From: Phycisphaerae bacterium
GTDB lineage: Bacteria > Planctomycetota > Phycisphaerae > Phycisphaerales > UBA1924
Length of the DNA stretch: 64,000 nt
Assembly (NCBI GenBank): GCA_030432255.1
Contig: JAUIHS010000025.1
Location: forward strand, 1 to 64,000
Reading direction: 5' to 3'
Positions 41,255 to 50,684 of this stretch are shown piece by piece (positions within the stretch are counted from its first letter, which is position 1; every line of letters begins with the position of its first letter). The translations under genes were made by a program, and so were the position numbers. The notes under the pieces are model-generated. The model was not told where the DNA came from. It did no database searches and worked only from the letters and a program-made list of their open reading frames with translations.

Positions 41255-42991
41255 GTGCCGGCTCTGCCCGATCTGCTCCAGGCCGTGGAAGTGGCCCTTC
41301 AACAGGGGCAGGTGCGCACTGCAGTGGACACCGCCCGGCATGCCACCCGGGCGCATCCCGATGCACCGACGGCATGGCGGGCGCTCGGCCGTGTCCTCCT
41401 TTCGAAAGGGCTGGATGTCCCCGGCGCCGTTGAGGCTCTTCAGCGCGCCGACGAACTTGACCCGGGGCACGCACCGACGGTGATCAACCTCGCCATCGCT
41501 CTCCGTACGGTGGGCCGGATACCCGAGGCGATCCGCCGACTGACTGTTCTGCTCGAAGCGCAGCCCACGCACGCCCACGCGCTGTTCACGTTCGGGAACC
41601 TCCAGCGGGCTTCGGGAAACGATGTCGAGGCAGCTCGCGCCTACCAGCGGGCACTTGAGAGCAGGCCGGGGCACGCACCGACTCTCCACAACCTCGGGAA
41701 CACGCTTGTCGATCTGCGCCGGCTCGATGACGCTGAAGTCGTCTTCAATCAGGTCCTCGACCTGGAGAGGACACCAGCCGCGGTGATGGCGCTCGCTCGA
41801 CTGTGCCACCGGCAACGCAAGGCGGAACAGGCAAGGCAACTCGCAAATGAAGCGCTCGAACTGCAACCGTGGGTTGGAGGACCGCTCTTGACAGCGCCCC
41901 ATGCGCCCCAAGCCGAACTCCTGCTTGCCACGCTTGATCGCGCTGATCGCGATTACGAGGCGGCCCTCGTACGTCTCGACCGAGTCATCACATCCGGAGC
42001 ACCGGACCCCATCAAGGGCAGCGCACTCGTTCAGAAGGGCCACGTGCTCGATCGGATGTCTCGCCATGACGAGGCGTTTGCAGCGTTTCAGGAGGGTCAG
42101 AACCGCCTGGCCACACAACAGTCCGAAGTGGACGAGCGCTCTCGGAGCGGGCGAGCGCGGATCCGCCGGGACACGCAGACGATCGCCGCAATGACGCTGC
42201 CATCCATCACAGTCGAACCCATGCCTCGTCCCCCCGTCTTCATTGTCGGCTTTCCCCGCTCGGGGACGACGCTGCTCGAACAACTCTTCGGCGCTCATCC
42301 GCATTTCGTGACCAGCGATGAACGGCCCTTCCTCCAGCAGGCACTCGCACGGCTCGATGTCATATCCGGTACGCAGCAGCCCTGGCCCGAACTGCTGCAG
42401 CAACTCGATGCATCGACAGTCGCCGCGCTTCGTGCCGCATATGAGGACATTTGCATCGAAAGCCTCGGTGACGAGGCCAGGGAACGACGAGTCGTTGACA
42501 AGCAGCCGTTGAACATCACGTACGCCGCTGCGATCGATCGCATCTTCCCCGATGCCCGCATCATCGTTGCCCTGCGCGATCCGCGCGATGTGTGTCTCAG
42601 TTGTTTCTTCCAGGACTTCGGCGCGCGGGCAGCCGGGCACTTCTACCACCTCGAATCGACCGTTGATCTGTACGACGCGGTCATGGGACACTGGCTCGAC
42701 GTGCGGGAGCGTCTCAGTGTCCCCTGGATGGAAGTCCGATATGAAGATGTGACCAGCGACCTGGAGTCCACCGCCCGCCGCCTCATCGACTTCGTCGGTG
42801 CGCCCTGGGCGGAGACCGTGCTGGACTTCGGAGCTCACGCGGCGGCCCGCGCTGTGTCGACGCCGAGTTATCACGACGTGACACAGGGCGTGTATCGCCG
42901 CTCAGTGGCCCGCTGGCGCCAATATGAGACGCACATCTCGTCGTTCATGCCGCAACTCGAGCCCTACGTGGAGGCGTTCGGTGGCGTATGA
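41255..42991 (+). CDS. TPR-sulfotransferase 4 of 8
   Basis: A 578-residue paralogue. TPRs fill residues 1-300, and the sulfotransferase domain has VFIVGFPRSGTTLLEQLF near 328 and VALRDPRDVCLSCFFQDF near 438, with DKQPLNITYA between them. The GTG at 41255 has GAGG seven bases upstream, two bases after the previous stop; a TTG at 41249 overlapping that stop is the alternative. The next gene starts 76 bases later, one of the larger gaps in the array, where an internal promoter is possible but not visible. Confidence 0.88.
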   Translation: MPALPDLLQAVEVALQQGQVRTAVDTARHATRAHPDAPTAWRALGRVLLSKGLDVPGAVEALQRADELDPGHAPTVINLAIALRTVGRIPEAIRRLTVLLEAQPTHAHALFTFGNLQRASGNDVEAARAYQRALESRPGHAPTLHNLGNTLVDLRRLDDAEVVFNQVLDLERTPAAVMALARLCHRQRKAEQARQLANEALELQPWVGGPLLTAPHAPQAELLLATLDRADRDYEAALVRLDRVITSGAPDPIKGSALVQKGHVLDRMSRHDEAFAAFQEGQNRLATQQSEVDERSRSGRARIRRDTQTIAAMTLPSITVEPMPRPPVFIVGFPRSGTTLLEQLFGAHPHFVTSDERPFLQQALARLDVISGTQQPWPELLQQLDASTVAALRAAYEDICIESLGDEARERRVVDKQPLNITYAAAIDRIFPDARIIVALRDPRDVCLSCFFQDFGARAAGHFYHLESTVDLYDAVMGHWLDVRERLSVPWMEVRYEDVTSDLESTARRLIDFVGAPWAETVLDFGAHAAARAVSTPSYHDVTQGVYRRSVARWRQYETHISSFMPQLEPYVEAFGGV

Positions 42992-43067
42992 TGGTAGTCT
43001 TGGAGACCGGCAGTGCGCCCCTTGAAGTGGGGTGTCCGTACCCCGTTGACAGAGGCGTAGGCAGGAA

Positions 43068-45095
43068 ATGACGAGCATAGCTGAAACGCTGTCCCTCGCG
43101 GTCAGCAATCACAAGGCGGGTAATCTCAAGGAGGCGGAAGTCCTCTACAAGCAGGTGCTCACCCAGAATCCGCAGAATGCCAACGCGCTCCATCTGCTCG
43201 GCGTTCTGAGCGCTCAGTCGGGGCGCCCCGAGGACTCGATCGGCTACATCCGACGAGCGATCGAGATCCGCGATGACCAGGCCGCCTTCCACTACAACCT
43301 CGCCAACGCGCTCCGGAAGACCGGCGAACTCGAATCCGCCGCGGAAGCCTATCAGCGTGGCCTCGAACTGGAACCTGAGCATGCCCAGTCGTGGTTTGAT
43401 CTCGCCGCCGTCCTGCGTGAGCTCGGCCGGACGGAGGAGGCGATCGCGGCATATCAGAAGGACCTGGCCCTCCGGCCGAAGCACGCTGAGGCGTGCAACA
43501 ACATCGGCATGCTCCTGTTCGACGCGGGGCAGGCCAAGCGTGGTGTGACTTTCATCCAGCGTGCCGTCGAGATCCGACCTGACTTCGGCAAGGCGCATGC
43601 CAATCTCGGGAAAGTGTCACTCGATCTCGGGCATGCCAATGTCGCAGAGATGCATCTGCGTCGGGCCATCACGCTGCTCCCGGATGATCCGATCGTGAAC
43701 AACAACCTCGGCAACGCGCTCTCCCTTCAGGCCAAGTCCGGGGAGGCCATTGAGCACTACCGCCGGGCGTTGGAGATCGATCCCGAGTATGCCGCGTGTT
43801 ACGTGAACCTCGCGAACACCTACCGCACGGCGAGGCGTCACGAAGATGCGCTCCAGCACTACGCCAACGCTCTCGCCCTCGACGACTCCATCGCGCAGGC
43901 GCACTACGGACGTGCTGCCATCCTGGAGCGGCTCTCGGATCTCGAGGGAGCCATCGAATCGCTCGATCGCGCTCTTGAGATCGAACCGGACATGAGCGGG
44001 GCGGTGCTCCTGAAGGGGCGTCTGCTTCGTCGAAGCGAGCATTACGACGACGCATGCGCGTATCTTTCCGCAGCGATCGAGAATCCGGCCATGAAGCGGG
44101 TCGCCGGCTCCCTGCAGGTCGAACTCGGACACGTTCTGGATCGCATGGGGCGCTACGACGATGCTTTCGGGGCGTTCTCTTCAGGGCAGCAGCTTCTGTC
44201 GGAGCGGCCTGCGGCACAGCACTTCGACTGGACTCGATACCTGAGCACGATTTCCCGCTCGCAGAAGTGGATTGAAGAGGGCGGCCCGACGGAGTGGGAG
44301 ACGTCCTGGGATGACGGCATCCAGGTGCCCGTCTTCTTCGTCGGCTTCCCGCGCTCCGGGACCACGCTCACCGAGCAGATTCTCGACTCGCATCCCAACC
44401 TCGTGGCGACAGACGAAGCGCCGCTGATCTCCAACCTGATGCAGCGCGTGCCGGACCTGCTGGGAGAGAGACCGCCCTTTCCCGAGGGTGTCGGGCAACT
44501 GCAGCGGGAGCACGTGCTCCAACTTCGGCGTGAGTACATGGACGAGGCGGCTCAGTTCGTCGGTGCCGACGCGTTACAGGAGTGTCGCCTGGTCGACAAG
44601 CTGCCCCTCAATCTCGTCAACCTGCCCATCATCCGCCGCATCTTTCCGGAGAGCAGGCTGATCTGCGCTCTCCGCGATCCGCGCGATGTCTGCCTCAGTT
44701 GCCTGATGCAGGAATTCCGCCCCAACATCGCGATGGTCCATTTCTACTCCATCGAGACCACGGCGCGGCTGTATGCGAACGTCATGAACCTCTGGCTGCA
44801 CTACCGCACCAAGCTCGGGATGCCGGCGATCGAGAGTCGCTACGAGGATCTGGTAGCCGACTACGAGGCATCGGCCCGCCGTCTCCTCGAATTCCTCGGC
44901 GAGCCGTGGGATGATGCAGTCCTCGAGTACACCAATCGCGCCCGCGAAAAGGTCGTGTCCACACCGAGTTACGCGGCCGTCAGCCAGCCCATCTACACTT
45001 CATCGACGAAGCGCTGGGAGCGGTACGAGAAGCACATCACGAAGGTGCAGCCGCTGCTTCAGCCCTTCATCGAAGAATTCGGATACGAGTCCTGA
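43068..45095 (+). CDS. TPR-sulfotransferase 5 of 8
   Basis: A 675-residue paralogue with a long TPR array (ETLSLAVSNHKAGNLKEAEV at the start, then eight to nine repeats to about residue 370). The sulfotransferase domain has VFFVGFPRSGTTLTEQIL near 421 and CALRDPRDVCLSCLMQEF near 533, with DKLPLNLVNLP between. The C-terminus includes STPSYAAVSQPIYTSSTKRWERYEK. The ATG is preceded by AGGAA. Gene 6 follows after 33 bases. It belongs to the group of paralogues with the RDPRDVCLSC signature. Confidence 0.9.
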   Translation: MTSIAETLSLAVSNHKAGNLKEAEVLYKQVLTQNPQNANALHLLGVLSAQSGRPEDSIGYIRRAIEIRDDQAAFHYNLANALRKTGELESAAEAYQRGLELEPEHAQSWFDLAAVLRELGRTEEAIAAYQKDLALRPKHAEACNNIGMLLFDAGQAKRGVTFIQRAVEIRPDFGKAHANLGKVSLDLGHANVAEMHLRRAITLLPDDPIVNNNLGNALSLQAKSGEAIEHYRRALEIDPEYAACYVNLANTYRTARRHEDALQHYANALALDDSIAQAHYGRAAILERLSDLEGAIESLDRALEIEPDMSGAVLLKGRLLRRSEHYDDACAYLSAAIENPAMKRVAGSLQVELGHVLDRMGRYDDAFGAFSSGQQLLSERPAAQHFDWTRYLSTISRSQKWIEEGGPTEWETSWDDGIQVPVFFVGFPRSGTTLTEQILDSHPNLVATDEAPLISNLMQRVPDLLGERPPFPEGVGQLQREHVLQLRREYMDEAAQFVGADALQECRLVDKLPLNLVNLPIIRRIFPESRLICALRDPRDVCLSCLMQEFRPNIAMVHFYSIETTARLYANVMNLWLHYRTKLGMPAIESRYEDLVADYEASARRLLEFLGEPWDDAVLEYTNRAREKVVSTPSYAAVSQPIYTSSTKRWERYEKHITKVQPLLQPFIEEFGYES

Positions 45096-45128
45096 TCCCC
45101 GACCGCTCGCTGCGGAGAAAGTCTGATC

Positions 45129-46949
45129 ATGTCCACCATCGACAACGTCCTCCAGCTGGCCCTCCAGTCGCTACGGTCCGGTGACCTGTTGCAGGCAGAG
45201 ACGCTGTACATGCAGATCCTCGAAGAGGATCCCAACCACGCCGACGCGCTCGGCATGCTCGCACTGGTCTACGGGCAGCAGCAGAAGATGGACTCCGCAA
45301 TCCTCTGCCTGCGTCGGGCCGTGCGCAACAAGCCCTCCGAACCGATGTTCCACTACCACCTCGGGCACGCGCTCGCCGACACCGGTGAGGACGCGGAGGC
45401 TGTCGAGGCGTTCCGGATGGCAGCATCGCTTGCGCCGACACAGCACCAGCCCGTTTTCATGCTGGGACGCCTGTGCATGCGCACCAAGCGATTCGCCGAT
45501 GCGGTTCAGGCTTACGAGAAGACGATTGAACTGCAGCCGGATCTCGTGCCGGCCCACACCAATCTCGGGAATGCATTCCGTGCGCTCGGTCGGCATGACG
45601 ACGCCATCCAGGCCTATGAGCGGGCCCTGCAATTGCAGCCCGGTAACGCCGAGATCGTCTGCAACATCGGCAACATCCACAAGGATGAAGGCCGTTTCGA
45701 AGAAGCCATCGAGCGATACCGCGCCGCCATTGCCATGCAGCCTGATCTGGCCATCGCCCACTCCAATCTGGCCCACGTGCTTGAGCGCACCTTCCAGTCC
45801 GAGGAGGCGCGGGCTGCCGGCGACCGGGCGCTCCAGATCGATCCCGACCATGTCGGCGCCCACCGGCTGCTGGCTCGTATCGAGGCCAGTGACGGGGAGT
45901 TCGACAAGGCCGAGGCGCGACTCGCCGCAATCCTCAACACCGAGACGCTGACCGAACCAATCGCGCACGCGTGCATCGAGTACGGGAACATCCTTGATCG
46001 CCTCGATCGCTCCAATGAGGCCTTCCAGGCCGTCAGCCGAGGACAGCAGAACATCGTGCCGCAGAACAGCCCGACCGTCGCTCAGATGGCCGCATTCGAG
46101 GCGATGCTTGAACGCTGCCGGATGCAGCCGGCCGACGACGTGATTGCATCATGGGGCGACGCCAGCGGTGATGAGCGGTCGCGGAGGCTCTGCTTCCTGC
46201 TTGGCTTCCCGCGCTCCGGCACCACGCTGACCGAGCAGATTCTCGGTTCCCATCCCAACATCGTGTCGAGTGACGAGCGCCCCATTCTCCGCCCGGTGCT
46301 CGACAAACTCACCGAGATCACCGGGCAGCAGGACTACCCGGCCAGCATTGAAGCCATCGACGATGCCGCCGCCGCGACCCTGCGCGAGACGTACTGGAGT
46401 GCCGCGGAAGACCTCATCGGGTCGGAAGTGCAGAGCAGCCGACTTGTCGACAAGCAGCCCTACAACACATCCCACATGCCGCTGCTCCGCAGGCTCTTTC
46501 CCGAGGCACACTTCATCGTCGCGCTCCGCGACCCCCGGGATGCGTGTCTCAGTCTCTTCTTCCAGGATGTGCGTGCCAACCAGGGCATGCTGCACTATCC
46601 CACGCTTGACGCCGTCGTATCCGTGTACAGCCGCATGATGTCCTGCTACCTCCGCTACCGCGCCGTGCCGGGGTGGACACTGAAGGAGTTCAAGTACGAG
46701 GACCTTGTGGCAGACAAGGAAGCCGTTACCAGGGGCCTCCTCGAGTTCATCGGAGAGCCGTGGGACGATCAGGTGATGGATCACACCAGGACCGCCCGGA
46801 CCAGGCATACTTCCACGATCAACTATGCAGAAGTCGCTCAGCCGGTCTTCAGCCGATCCGTGCAGAGATGGAGGCGCTACGAAGGCCAGTTCTCACACCT
46901 TCAGCCATCCCTCCTCCCGTTCGTGGAAGCATTCAATTACGAGGCGTAA
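45129..46949 (+). CDS. TPR-sulfotransferase 6 of 8
   Basis: A 606-residue paralogue. TPRs cover residues 1-290, and the sulfotransferase domain has CFLLGFPRSGTTLTEQIL near 354 and VALRDPRDACLSLFFQDV near 464. The acceptor-side block is DKQPYNTSHMP rather than DKxPLN, and the C-terminal block is STINYAEVAQPVFSRSVQRW. These changes place it in a second subfamily with genes 7 and 8. It is separated from gene 7 by three bases, so co-translation is likely. Confidence 0.9.
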   Translation: MSTIDNVLQLALQSLRSGDLLQAETLYMQILEEDPNHADALGMLALVYGQQQKMDSAILCLRRAVRNKPSEPMFHYHLGHALADTGEDAEAVEAFRMAASLAPTQHQPVFMLGRLCMRTKRFADAVQAYEKTIELQPDLVPAHTNLGNAFRALGRHDDAIQAYERALQLQPGNAEIVCNIGNIHKDEGRFEEAIERYRAAIAMQPDLAIAHSNLAHVLERTFQSEEARAAGDRALQIDPDHVGAHRLLARIEASDGEFDKAEARLAAILNTETLTEPIAHACIEYGNILDRLDRSNEAFQAVSRGQQNIVPQNSPTVAQMAAFEAMLERCRMQPADDVIASWGDASGDERSRRLCFLLGFPRSGTTLTEQILGSHPNIVSSDERPILRPVLDKLTEITGQQDYPASIEAIDDAAAATLRETYWSAAEDLIGSEVQSSRLVDKQPYNTSHMPLLRRLFPEAHFIVALRDPRDACLSLFFQDVRANQGMLHYPTLDAVVSVYSRMMSCYLRYRAVPGWTLKEFKYEDLVADKEAVTRGLLEFIGEPWDDQVMDHTRTARTRHTSTINYAEVAQPVFSRSVQRWRRYEGQFSHLQPSLLPFVEAFNYEA

Positions 46950-46952
46950 GCC

Positions 46953-48767
46953 GTGGATCAGCCCTCTGAAGCCTTCGTCGCCGCAATGGTCGCACTGCGC
47001 GAGGGAAGGCTGGATGATGCCGAATCACAACTGGTCGCCCTTCGCGATGCCGGAGACCACGGCGCCACGATTCACAACGCGCTCGCGCAGGTGGCGCAGG
47101 CCCGCGGCGACCTGCCCTCCACACTCGACCATCTCCGGCATGCTGCCGCCGCCGATGCGAACGATGCCCGCCCGCTCGTACAGATTGCGCAGATCGAGCG
47201 AAGCCGAGGCGACATTGCCGCGGCGCTCGACGCCTTCCGGCAGGCTGTCACACGACAGCCGAGGCAACTCCCCCCGCTGCGCATGCTTGCTGCACTGGCG
47301 TACGAGACTGGCCACTTCGCCGAAGCACTGTCGTGCAGCGAACGCATGATCGAACTTCGGCCCCGTGGCTGGGAAGCGCACCTTCGACGCGGCGGTGCAC
47401 TCCAGGCCCTCATGCGCCCGGCCGAAGCGGAGCAGGCATATCGGGATGCGATGGCGCTGAAGCCGGGGGCGCCGGAACCGATGCTCAATCTCGGAACACT
47501 CGCTCAGGATCGCGGCGACATGCAGGCCGCGATCGACTGGTATCGCAAGGCCATTGAAGCGGAACCGAAGAGTGCCGCGGCACGCATCAATCTTGCCCAT
47601 GCGCTCGAGCGGTTGGAGCAGTTCGAAGAAGCGGAGCGGGAAGCTCGTATTGCGGCCGACCTGAATCCGAACCACTTTCTTCCGCCGATTCTGATCGCGC
47701 GTTTGCAGGCGGATCGGGAGGGCTTCGACGAAGCGCGGGGCACGATCGAAGGCGCCCTCGCCCGGACATCTGACGATGAGGCGCGCGGTCACCTGCTGAT
47801 GAATCTCGGCCTGATTCTCGATCGCATCGATCGCCCTGACGAGGCCATTCGCTGTTTCGCCGATGGCCAGCGACTGCTGACACCCGAAGGGAGTCCCGGG
47901 CACATCGCTCTGCGCGACTATCTGTCGCGCCTCGAAGAGGTGCGTTACTGGCCGACGGCCGAGGTGGTTGAGGCCTGGGCGACACCGGAGGCGGCGCCGG
48001 ACGATCCGGTCTTCCTGATCGGGTTCCCACGTTCCGGAACGACGCTCGTGGAGCAGATTCTCGCATCCCATTCCGCGTTCGAAACCAGTGATGAGAAGCA
48101 GATACTTGCTGCAACCATCGCGAATGCCCGGCAGATGTACCCCGGGATGTCACTGCCGGACTGCATCGAACATCTGAACGAGGAGCAGGTTGCCCGACTG
48201 CGTGCGGCTTATCACGAGCACGCGCGCGCGCTGGTGGGCGACCACGTGGTTGGTCAGCGCCTCATCGATAAGCAACCCTTCAACTCCCCATGGCTTGCGG
48301 TGATCCGTCGCCTCTTTCCACATGCACCGATCATCATTGCCCATCGCGATCCGCGCGATGCCTGCCTGAGCCTCTTCATGCAGGACATTCGTCCGCATGC
48401 CGACAGTCTGCATGTCCCGACCATGCAGGATGTGCTGAATGTCTACGAATCCATGATGGACGGCCTGCTCCGCAACCAGGACTTACTGGGGCTGAACTGC
48501 ATCACCTACCGGTACGAAGAGGTGGTTGCCGATACTGCAGGCGAAGCGCGTCGGTTGCTCGAATTCCTCGGAGAGGCGTGGGAAGATGGCGTGCTTCATT
48601 ATCACGAGCATGCTCGACAGGCGCGCCGGTCATCTATCAACATTCACGCTGTCACGCGACCCATCTACAAACGTGCTGTTCGCCGTTGGGAACGGTACCG
48701 CGCGTGGTTCGAGCCGTGGCAAACCCGCCTCGCACCATACGTTGAAGCGCTGGGATACACGCCATGA
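46953..48767 (+). CDS. TPR-sulfotransferase 7 of 8
   Basis: A 604-residue paralogue starting with GTG three bases after the previous stop. TPRs cover residues 1-300 (FVAAMVALREGRLDDAESQL onward). The sulfotransferase domain has VFLIGFPRSGTTLVEQIL near 352, IAHRDPRDACLSLFMQDI near 462 and DKQPFNSPWLA between. The signature RDPRDACLSLF links it with genes 6 and 8. The stop overlaps the start of gene 8 by four bases (ATGA). Confidence 0.9.
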   Translation: MDQPSEAFVAAMVALREGRLDDAESQLVALRDAGDHGATIHNALAQVAQARGDLPSTLDHLRHAAAADANDARPLVQIAQIERSRGDIAAALDAFRQAVTRQPRQLPPLRMLAALAYETGHFAEALSCSERMIELRPRGWEAHLRRGGALQALMRPAEAEQAYRDAMALKPGAPEPMLNLGTLAQDRGDMQAAIDWYRKAIEAEPKSAAARINLAHALERLEQFEEAEREARIAADLNPNHFLPPILIARLQADREGFDEARGTIEGALARTSDDEARGHLLMNLGLILDRIDRPDEAIRCFADGQRLLTPEGSPGHIALRDYLSRLEEVRYWPTAEVVEAWATPEAAPDDPVFLIGFPRSGTTLVEQILASHSAFETSDEKQILAATIANARQMYPGMSLPDCIEHLNEEQVARLRAAYHEHARALVGDHVVGQRLIDKQPFNSPWLAVIRRLFPHAPIIIAHRDPRDACLSLFMQDIRPHADSLHVPTMQDVLNVYESMMDGLLRNQDLLGLNCITYRYEEVVADTAGEARRLLEFLGEAWEDGVLHYHEHARQARRSSINIHAVTRPIYKRAVRRWERYRAWFEPWQTRLAPYVEALGYTP

Positions 48768-50566
48768 CTGCACCTCCGATCCTCCAGCAGGCACGCGCGC
48801 TTCAGATGGAAGGAAAGATCGACGAGGCCGCTGCCGCATACGAGCAGTACCTCGCTGAGAATCCTGATGACGTCCGGACCATGGATCTCCTCGGCCAGAT
48901 GTTCGCCGCCGCCGAGCGCATCGGAGACGCCGAAGTGGTGTACCGGCGGGCCATGCAGATCGATGAACGGAACGACATGATCTGCTTCCGGTTCGCGATG
49001 CTTCAGGCCGGCGCCGGACACAAGGCCGAGGCCATCGACCTGTTTCGGCGCGCGCTCGAGATTCGACCAGGTCGGCTCCAGCCGCTTCGCCATCTCGGCG
49101 CACTCTGTTTCGAACTTGGCCGCTTTGATGAAGCCCTCCCCGTTATGCGCGAGATCGTCGAACTGCGCCCGAGAGCCGCAGATGCGCACACCAACCTCGC
49201 GCGAACACTCCTCGCACTCCGAGCCTTCGATGAAGCCGAAGCCGCTGCTCTCACCGCGACCGAACTGCGCGACTCCAGCGTGGATGCGTGGATCACGCTC
49301 GGACTCGCACGCATGGAGCAGGGCAACTTCGAAGGGGCGGAAGCCGGACTGCGCAGTGCCGCGGCGGTCGCCCCCGGCGACCCGCGCCCGCAGACCCATC
49401 TCGCGCGTCTCTTTGAACGATGGCGCCGATTTGAAGACGCCACCCGCGCAGCGGAAGCCGCTGTTGCCATCGCTCCCGCGATCGGAGCACGCCGGGTCCT
49501 CGGCCGACTCCACATGCACGTCGGCAACCCGGAGGCCGCCCTCGAAGTCCAGAGCGACATGCTTGCCGACAATCCGGGTGAGGAGGAGCGAGGCCACGTC
49601 CTGATCGAACAGGGGCGCACGCTCGACCGGCTGGGCCGACACGAGGAGGCCATGAACGCCTTCCTCTCGGGCCAGGCGTTACTCGCACCCCCGCAGAGTG
49701 CAGTCCACGAACAAATCGCAAGCTTCATGGCCATGCTCGAGCGCTGTCGGGACTGGCCGGAGTCACCTGTCAACTGGCCCGGCGATCCGGCATCGGGCGC
49801 CCGGCCCGCACCGGTCTTCCTCGTCGGCTTCCCGAGATCAGGAACCACGCTCACAGAGCAACTTCTGGGAGCACATCCGGACTTCGTCACCAGCGATGAA
49901 CTGCCTCTCCTCCATGTGGTGGTGCAGGAGGTCAGCCGCCGCGGCCCGTACCCACAGGCCGTCGGCGATCTCAGTGAGGCGGATGTCGCGGCCTTATGTG
50001 ACAGTTACTGGAACGAGGCAAAACGTTTCTTGCCGACCCTGCGTGCGACGGGTACTCGCCTGGTGGACAAGCAGCCGTACAACACGCCCCACCTGGCGGT
50101 CATCCGCCGGCTCTTTCCGGATGCCCGGGTGGTGGTTGTGCTTCGAGATCCTCGTGACGCCTGCCTCAGCCTCCTCATGCAGGATGTGGCCCCCGGACAG
50201 CGGATGATCAGCTATCCAACGCTGGAGACCGCCGCGGCGACCTACGAGCGGATGATGGGCGGTTACCTGCGTCAGCGGGATCACCTTGGTCTGGCATGCC
50301 ACGAGGTTCGCTACGAGGACCTGATCGCCGATCTGGAGGCGCATGCGCGTCGCCTGATCGATTTCGTAGGCTCGTCGTGGACAGATGAAGTCCTCACGTG
50401 GCAGGAGCACGCGGCGACCCGCCGGTCGCAGATCAACACCCACGCGGTCGCGTCCGGTGTCTACACGCGGTCGCGTGAGCGATGGCGTCGCTATGCCTCG
50501 GCGATCGCCCCGATCCAGGAGCAGCTCCGGCCCTTCGTGGAGGCCTTCGGATACGAGGCCGAATAA
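48764..50566 (+). CDS. TPR-sulfotransferase 8 of 8
   Basis: A 600-residue paralogue, the last of the array. TPRs fill residues 1-290 (ILQQARALQMEGKIDEAAAA onward). The sulfotransferase domain shows VFLVGFPRSGTTLTEQLL near 350 and VVLRDPRDACLSLLMQDV near 458, with DKQPYNTPHLA between and HAVASGVYTRSRERWRRYA near the end. It is coupled to gene 7 by ATGA. It is followed by 118 bases that carry a promoter for pckA; no terminator hairpin is obvious there. Confidence 0.9.
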   Translation: MTAPPILQQARALQMEGKIDEAAAAYEQYLAENPDDVRTMDLLGQMFAAAERIGDAEVVYRRAMQIDERNDMICFRFAMLQAGAGHKAEAIDLFRRALEIRPGRLQPLRHLGALCFELGRFDEALPVMREIVELRPRAADAHTNLARTLLALRAFDEAEAAALTATELRDSSVDAWITLGLARMEQGNFEGAEAGLRSAAAVAPGDPRPQTHLARLFERWRRFEDATRAAEAAVAIAPAIGARRVLGRLHMHVGNPEAALEVQSDMLADNPGEEERGHVLIEQGRTLDRLGRHEEAMNAFLSGQALLAPPQSAVHEQIASFMAMLERCRDWPESPVNWPGDPASGARPAPVFLVGFPRSGTTLTEQLLGAHPDFVTSDELPLLHVVVQEVSRRGPYPQAVGDLSEADVAALCDSYWNEAKRFLPTLRATGTRLVDKQPYNTPHLAVIRRLFPDARVVVVLRDPRDACLSLLMQDVAPGQRMISYPTLETAAATYERMMGGYLRQRDHLGLACHEVRYEDLIADLEAHARRLIDFVGSSWTDEVLTWQEHAATRRSQINTHAVASGVYTRSRERWRRYASAIAPIQEQLRPFVEAFGYEAE

Positions 50567-50610
50567 GCCGGAGCCGGGGCCTCGTGCGACCCTCGCGGCA
50601 CATCGCCCTG

Positions 50611-50619
50611 TGTTACAAT
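50611..50619 (+). promoter_or_regulatory. Candidate extended -10 promoter of pckA
   Basis: TGTTACAAT matches an extended -10 (TGn followed by TACAAT) 66 bases before the pckA start. No good -35 is seen at the expected distance, which extended -10 promoters can tolerate. Confidence 0.4.
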
Positions 50620-50684
50620 GGACGGACTTTTCATACCCCGATACATCTGGAAGCGGGCACACCCGGCAGAGGAGATGCGTACTG

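Noticed and set aside
41240-42874. A 544-codon minus-strand frame
   Set aside because: It is antisense to the fourth TPR-sulfotransferase and has no recognisable domain.
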